From Mastigias papua (taxonomy: Eukaryota; Cnidaria; Scyphozoa; Rhizostomeae; Mastigiidae), in contig OZ025279.1 in assembly GCA_964019165.1 (NCBI GenBank), positions 10,509,117 to 10,573,116 on the forward strand: 64,000 nt of DNA, written 5' to 3'. The notes beneath the pieces were generated by a model. It was given only the letters and a program-made list of their open reading frames with translations, was not told the origin of the DNA and ran no database searches. The translations under genes and the position numbers were made by a program. Each line of letters starts with the position of its first letter. Within the stretch, counting starts at the first letter, position 1. Positions 61,101-64,000 of this stretch are shown piece after piece.

Positions 61101-63660
61101 GCGATCGTATAGCTGAGGGGCTCTTAAGTTGTGGCCACATGGTCTCCTCTTCCGATAAAGAAGCGATCACCTTTTCCTTCACATTTCACAGTTTGTCTAA
61201 CATCTAACGAAAGTGTTCCTTAGGGAAGGTCCAAACAGATGTCGAGCGCTTTGCTTCAAGTTCAAATTGATCTGTCAGCTCTCATATCTTGTTGCAATCA
61301 TATTGTAGACCTGCTTTGACCTCATTGTGAAAATTTTCAAAGGTATATCGACACCGATATACTCTTTGTTATTTTTGCTCCTCTTTAAATTAATAGGTAC
61401 CCAGTGAATTCATACCTTCCTAACTCGTAGATGTTCACGCAAAATCTTATCTAATGCAGTCATTGCATTGTTCATCCTCTCCTGCATAGCCTAATGTGTC
61501 ATTCGTCCATCTACTTTCAATAGCCCTTCCACTGCAGTGTTAATATCGGGCAGTATGGTATCTTATAAGATCTTCCTTCCCATTTACAGTTTAACAAACC
61601 ATTCAAAAAACACTTTCTGTGCTTGGCCAGCATATTCAAATGTATCAACAAATTTCTCAAGGGACTGTTCTTGCAAAAAAGCATATTGGCATCCCTAGAA
61701 GTCATCACCCGAAAATGCTTACTATTTCATGTAGTAAAAAAGATTCCAGCATCATAATGTTTTTAAACTCGATTTTAGTGATTTATTGTTTGTTATATTT
61801 CGGAAGTTTAATGACCTCAATGTTTTATGTCAGTTGACAGAATCCAAAGAGAAACCAATGCACTTATATAAATTTTAACTCTTCAACAGTAACCTCTTTG
61901 AAAATACTAGACAAAGTTGCAAGAAATGCATGCAGATCTTGGATTACTGAGGATTAGTATGGGAAGGAGCTACACGAAAAGTATGCATCATAAGAATTCA
62001 TTTTCTTAAATATGCAACTGACCATTTTCTTAAGGTTGGAGAAATATAGCCCTTCAGCTTCTTGAATTGTGGTTATTAAAGTTCCAGTTTCTTATAAACC
62101 TGTTTCTCATAAAAAATAAATTTAGGGCAAATTAATACCATTCCTGTGTTTGCCTGGCCAAAAAATGGCTCAGTAGGAGCGTTTTTTAAAATTTGAAACG
62201 GTTGGTGGGATGCACGCAAAGACAGTCTTCTCATGGGTCACTAGCAATCAAGGATGAAAATGGTTATTACCTCTCTTATTCCACGAGTGGAGAAGTTTAT
62301 CTCCCAATTTCATTGACAAACTACTGATCGATTCCTTGTCATCTCAAACAAATCTGAAACCCAAAAAGGTTACTTCACAGATAGTTCATGAATCATATCG
62401 TTCTACTAACCTACTTTTTGTTGTCAATTATTTCCAAGTTGATTAGTTTTTGCACTGGAAGGCTTATTATTTCATTAACAAGCAACGTACGACACTCAGA
62501 TAGCAAGGATTTTAAGATGAATATCAAGTTATACCAGCACCCTATTCTTTATGATGAATAGATTACAAGTATATCTAAAGGTGTTATACGTATAATTCAA
62601 GGTTAACTTCACTTCAAGGTTGGTGACGAGGAGGTTAGAATGTTCAACGAAATCAAGTATCTTTTCGTACAAATAAGTTCTGAAACGTGGCTCCAATCGA
62701 GCTACTTGTCCAGCACGCTACTTAAAAGGTATACCCTTTTTCATATATCACATTTTTGAGTTCATTACGCCTAAGTGAGATTTGTAGAATGGCTTGTTTT
62801 TTGACATTGTACCCGATAAGGTATTTATTCCGATCTAATTGGATTTACTAAATTTACAACATTTTAATGGTTGTTAATACTGGAATAGCCATGTCAACGT
62901 GAATATTATCTATTGAATGGATTGTAGTCTTTGAAGTTAAGAACAAATGAGAAATTATGTAAAATCTTGCGTTGAGATGAGAAAGCACTTGACGTACTGC
63001 TTTTGACTAATTATGTTTGAATCCAAATTCATGGATAGCTGTTTGATATAAAGAACATTTCTTACAATTAGATTACACTACATTCTGCCTAATTGCAGAA
63101 GAGTAATGTGCTTCTATTGGTTGGCTTATATCACTTTTTTCACGTGAATACCCCGCTATAACTTTGTTTTCTCCTCAAAATCAACTGATAAGGACTCAAC
63201 GAGAGAAGAGTGGTTCACAAATTTCTCAAATGTAGGGAGATGCAAACTGTATGCTCGAATCACTCAACTGTTGCTAGATTGAACAGTTCCCTAGCCCTAT
63301 TGATCTGCAGTTATTTTAAGTCTATTGAAGTGACTTTGAATTGTATTGTTCTATAGCCACAACAAGTCCAACTGAGAGGCCTACAATGCTTAAACATCTT
63401 TAATTGGCTGTAAAAACTGTTTTCCTTAGTTCTGAGTACTGATTTGCAAAAAGGATTAGTTTCTTGACATAACAACTAATCGGATGTTCCTTACGACCTA
63501 TTTAGATTTACTGGATGGGTCATTACGACAATTGGGTAGTCATGCCTACCGGAATTCCAATTATTCGCAGGGATTATTATCGTGACATTTGTAATAGATA
63601 GGTATTACTGTCGATTTTTCACTCTCATGGAGAAGCGCTTGAAGTATTGCCATAGAGATA
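58123..63660. other. 3' flank without a supported gene
   Basis: About 5.5 kb after the Harbinger element. All open frames are short, overlap in other frames and show no family motifs. A small inverted repeat, ccctcatcga...tcgattgaggg, lies at 59412-59436. Minus-strand 61720-60960 reads coding-like between many stops (for example MNNAMTALDKILREHLRVRK) and may be a decayed gene, not identified. Confidence 0.4.
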
Positions 63661-63669
63661 GGAATATAA

Positions 63670-63790
63670 GAACACTAGAGTGATAACGAGGCCTGCGCGA
63701 GTGAAGCACGTGAAGCACCCCCAGCGCCATCTTGTTGGAGGTAAGTTTTGAGAAGGTGGGCGGTAGCAACGCAAGGCGAATGTTGTGCGC
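63670..63790. promoter_or_regulatory. GC-richer segment with YY1-like and E-box words
   Basis: On the minus strand the word CAAGATGGCGCTGG (63720-63733) matches the YY1 core AAGATGGCG; gtgaagcacgtgaagcac next to it contains CACGTG. In animals the YY1 word often sits at transcription starts of housekeeping genes. It could mark the start of a neighbouring gene, or it may be chance or a repeat. Confidence 0.25.
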
Positions 63791-64000
63791 TGAAGTCTAT
63801 CGTCCTACTTTTCACCCAAGATTTGGCGATGAATGGATCTGATAATATAAAACAATGAATGAAGTATGACTTTCTTTGCTGCTGAAGCACAGAATAGTGA
63901 AAAAATACTTCATATCTTCGCAAATGGTAAGTTCGTATATGATTTTAATGTAAACACCGTGTATATTCAAATTCGGGAGAGCAATATAACGTGTAACTCG

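Overview
The window is metazoan nuclear DNA: AT-rich, intron-containing, and crowded with decayed transposons. The main locus is the 3' part of one large plus-strand gene for a receptor-type protein tyrosine phosphatase (RPTP). I can place 29 coding exons from 2549 to a TAA stop at 55710-55712; the 5' end (signal peptide, first exons) lies upstream or was not recognised. The splice phases of all exons agree, and together they make 6,839 nt, about 2,280 codons. The transposon mix (CR1/L2-like LINEs with an esterase ORF1, Penelope with a GIY-YIG domain, PIF/Harbinger, a HIRAN-like ORF inside an inverted-repeat element) and the protein style suggest an early-branching marine invertebrate such as a sponge or cnidarian. 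That is inference and the species cannot be read from the sequence.

Layout. 1-1810: minus-strand LINE relic. 2549-2824: first visible Ig exon. 3993-5061: long foldback repeat. 5770-6681: Penelope relic that runs right up to the next exon. 6686-25356: three tandem copies of an Ig exon pair, in a repeat unit of about 7 kb, followed by another Ig exon; copy 2 was later split by a 5-kb LINE (17101-22160). 25357-33205: transposon-rich intron with a Harbinger relic and a broken zinc-finger gene. 33206-38004: six more closely related Ig exons, including a recent pair duplication. 40089-42156: two more Ig exons, separated by an intron holding an inverted-repeat element with a HIRAN-like ORF. 42442-45634: FN3 domain, membrane-proximal domain with a furin-type site, and transmembrane segment. 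46814-55712: two tandem phosphatase domains (D1, D2). 55713-64000: 3' flank with MITEs and a Harbinger deletion derivative; no further gene is supported.

In the predicted protein, 16 Ig-like domains and FN3-type domains form the ectodomain, one membrane helix follows, and D1 plus D2 lie in the cytosol, so extracellular contact could be coupled to tyrosine dephosphorylation. All 16 Ig exons are phase 1-1 and 14 of them (the second to the fifteenth) start and end with bases that form a Tyr codon at any junction, so they can be skipped or reordered without breaking the frame. With tandem copies of several ages and one exon-sized patch of sequence exchange, this is the most interesting system in the window: a candidate isoform-generating, rapidly evolving RPTP ectodomain.
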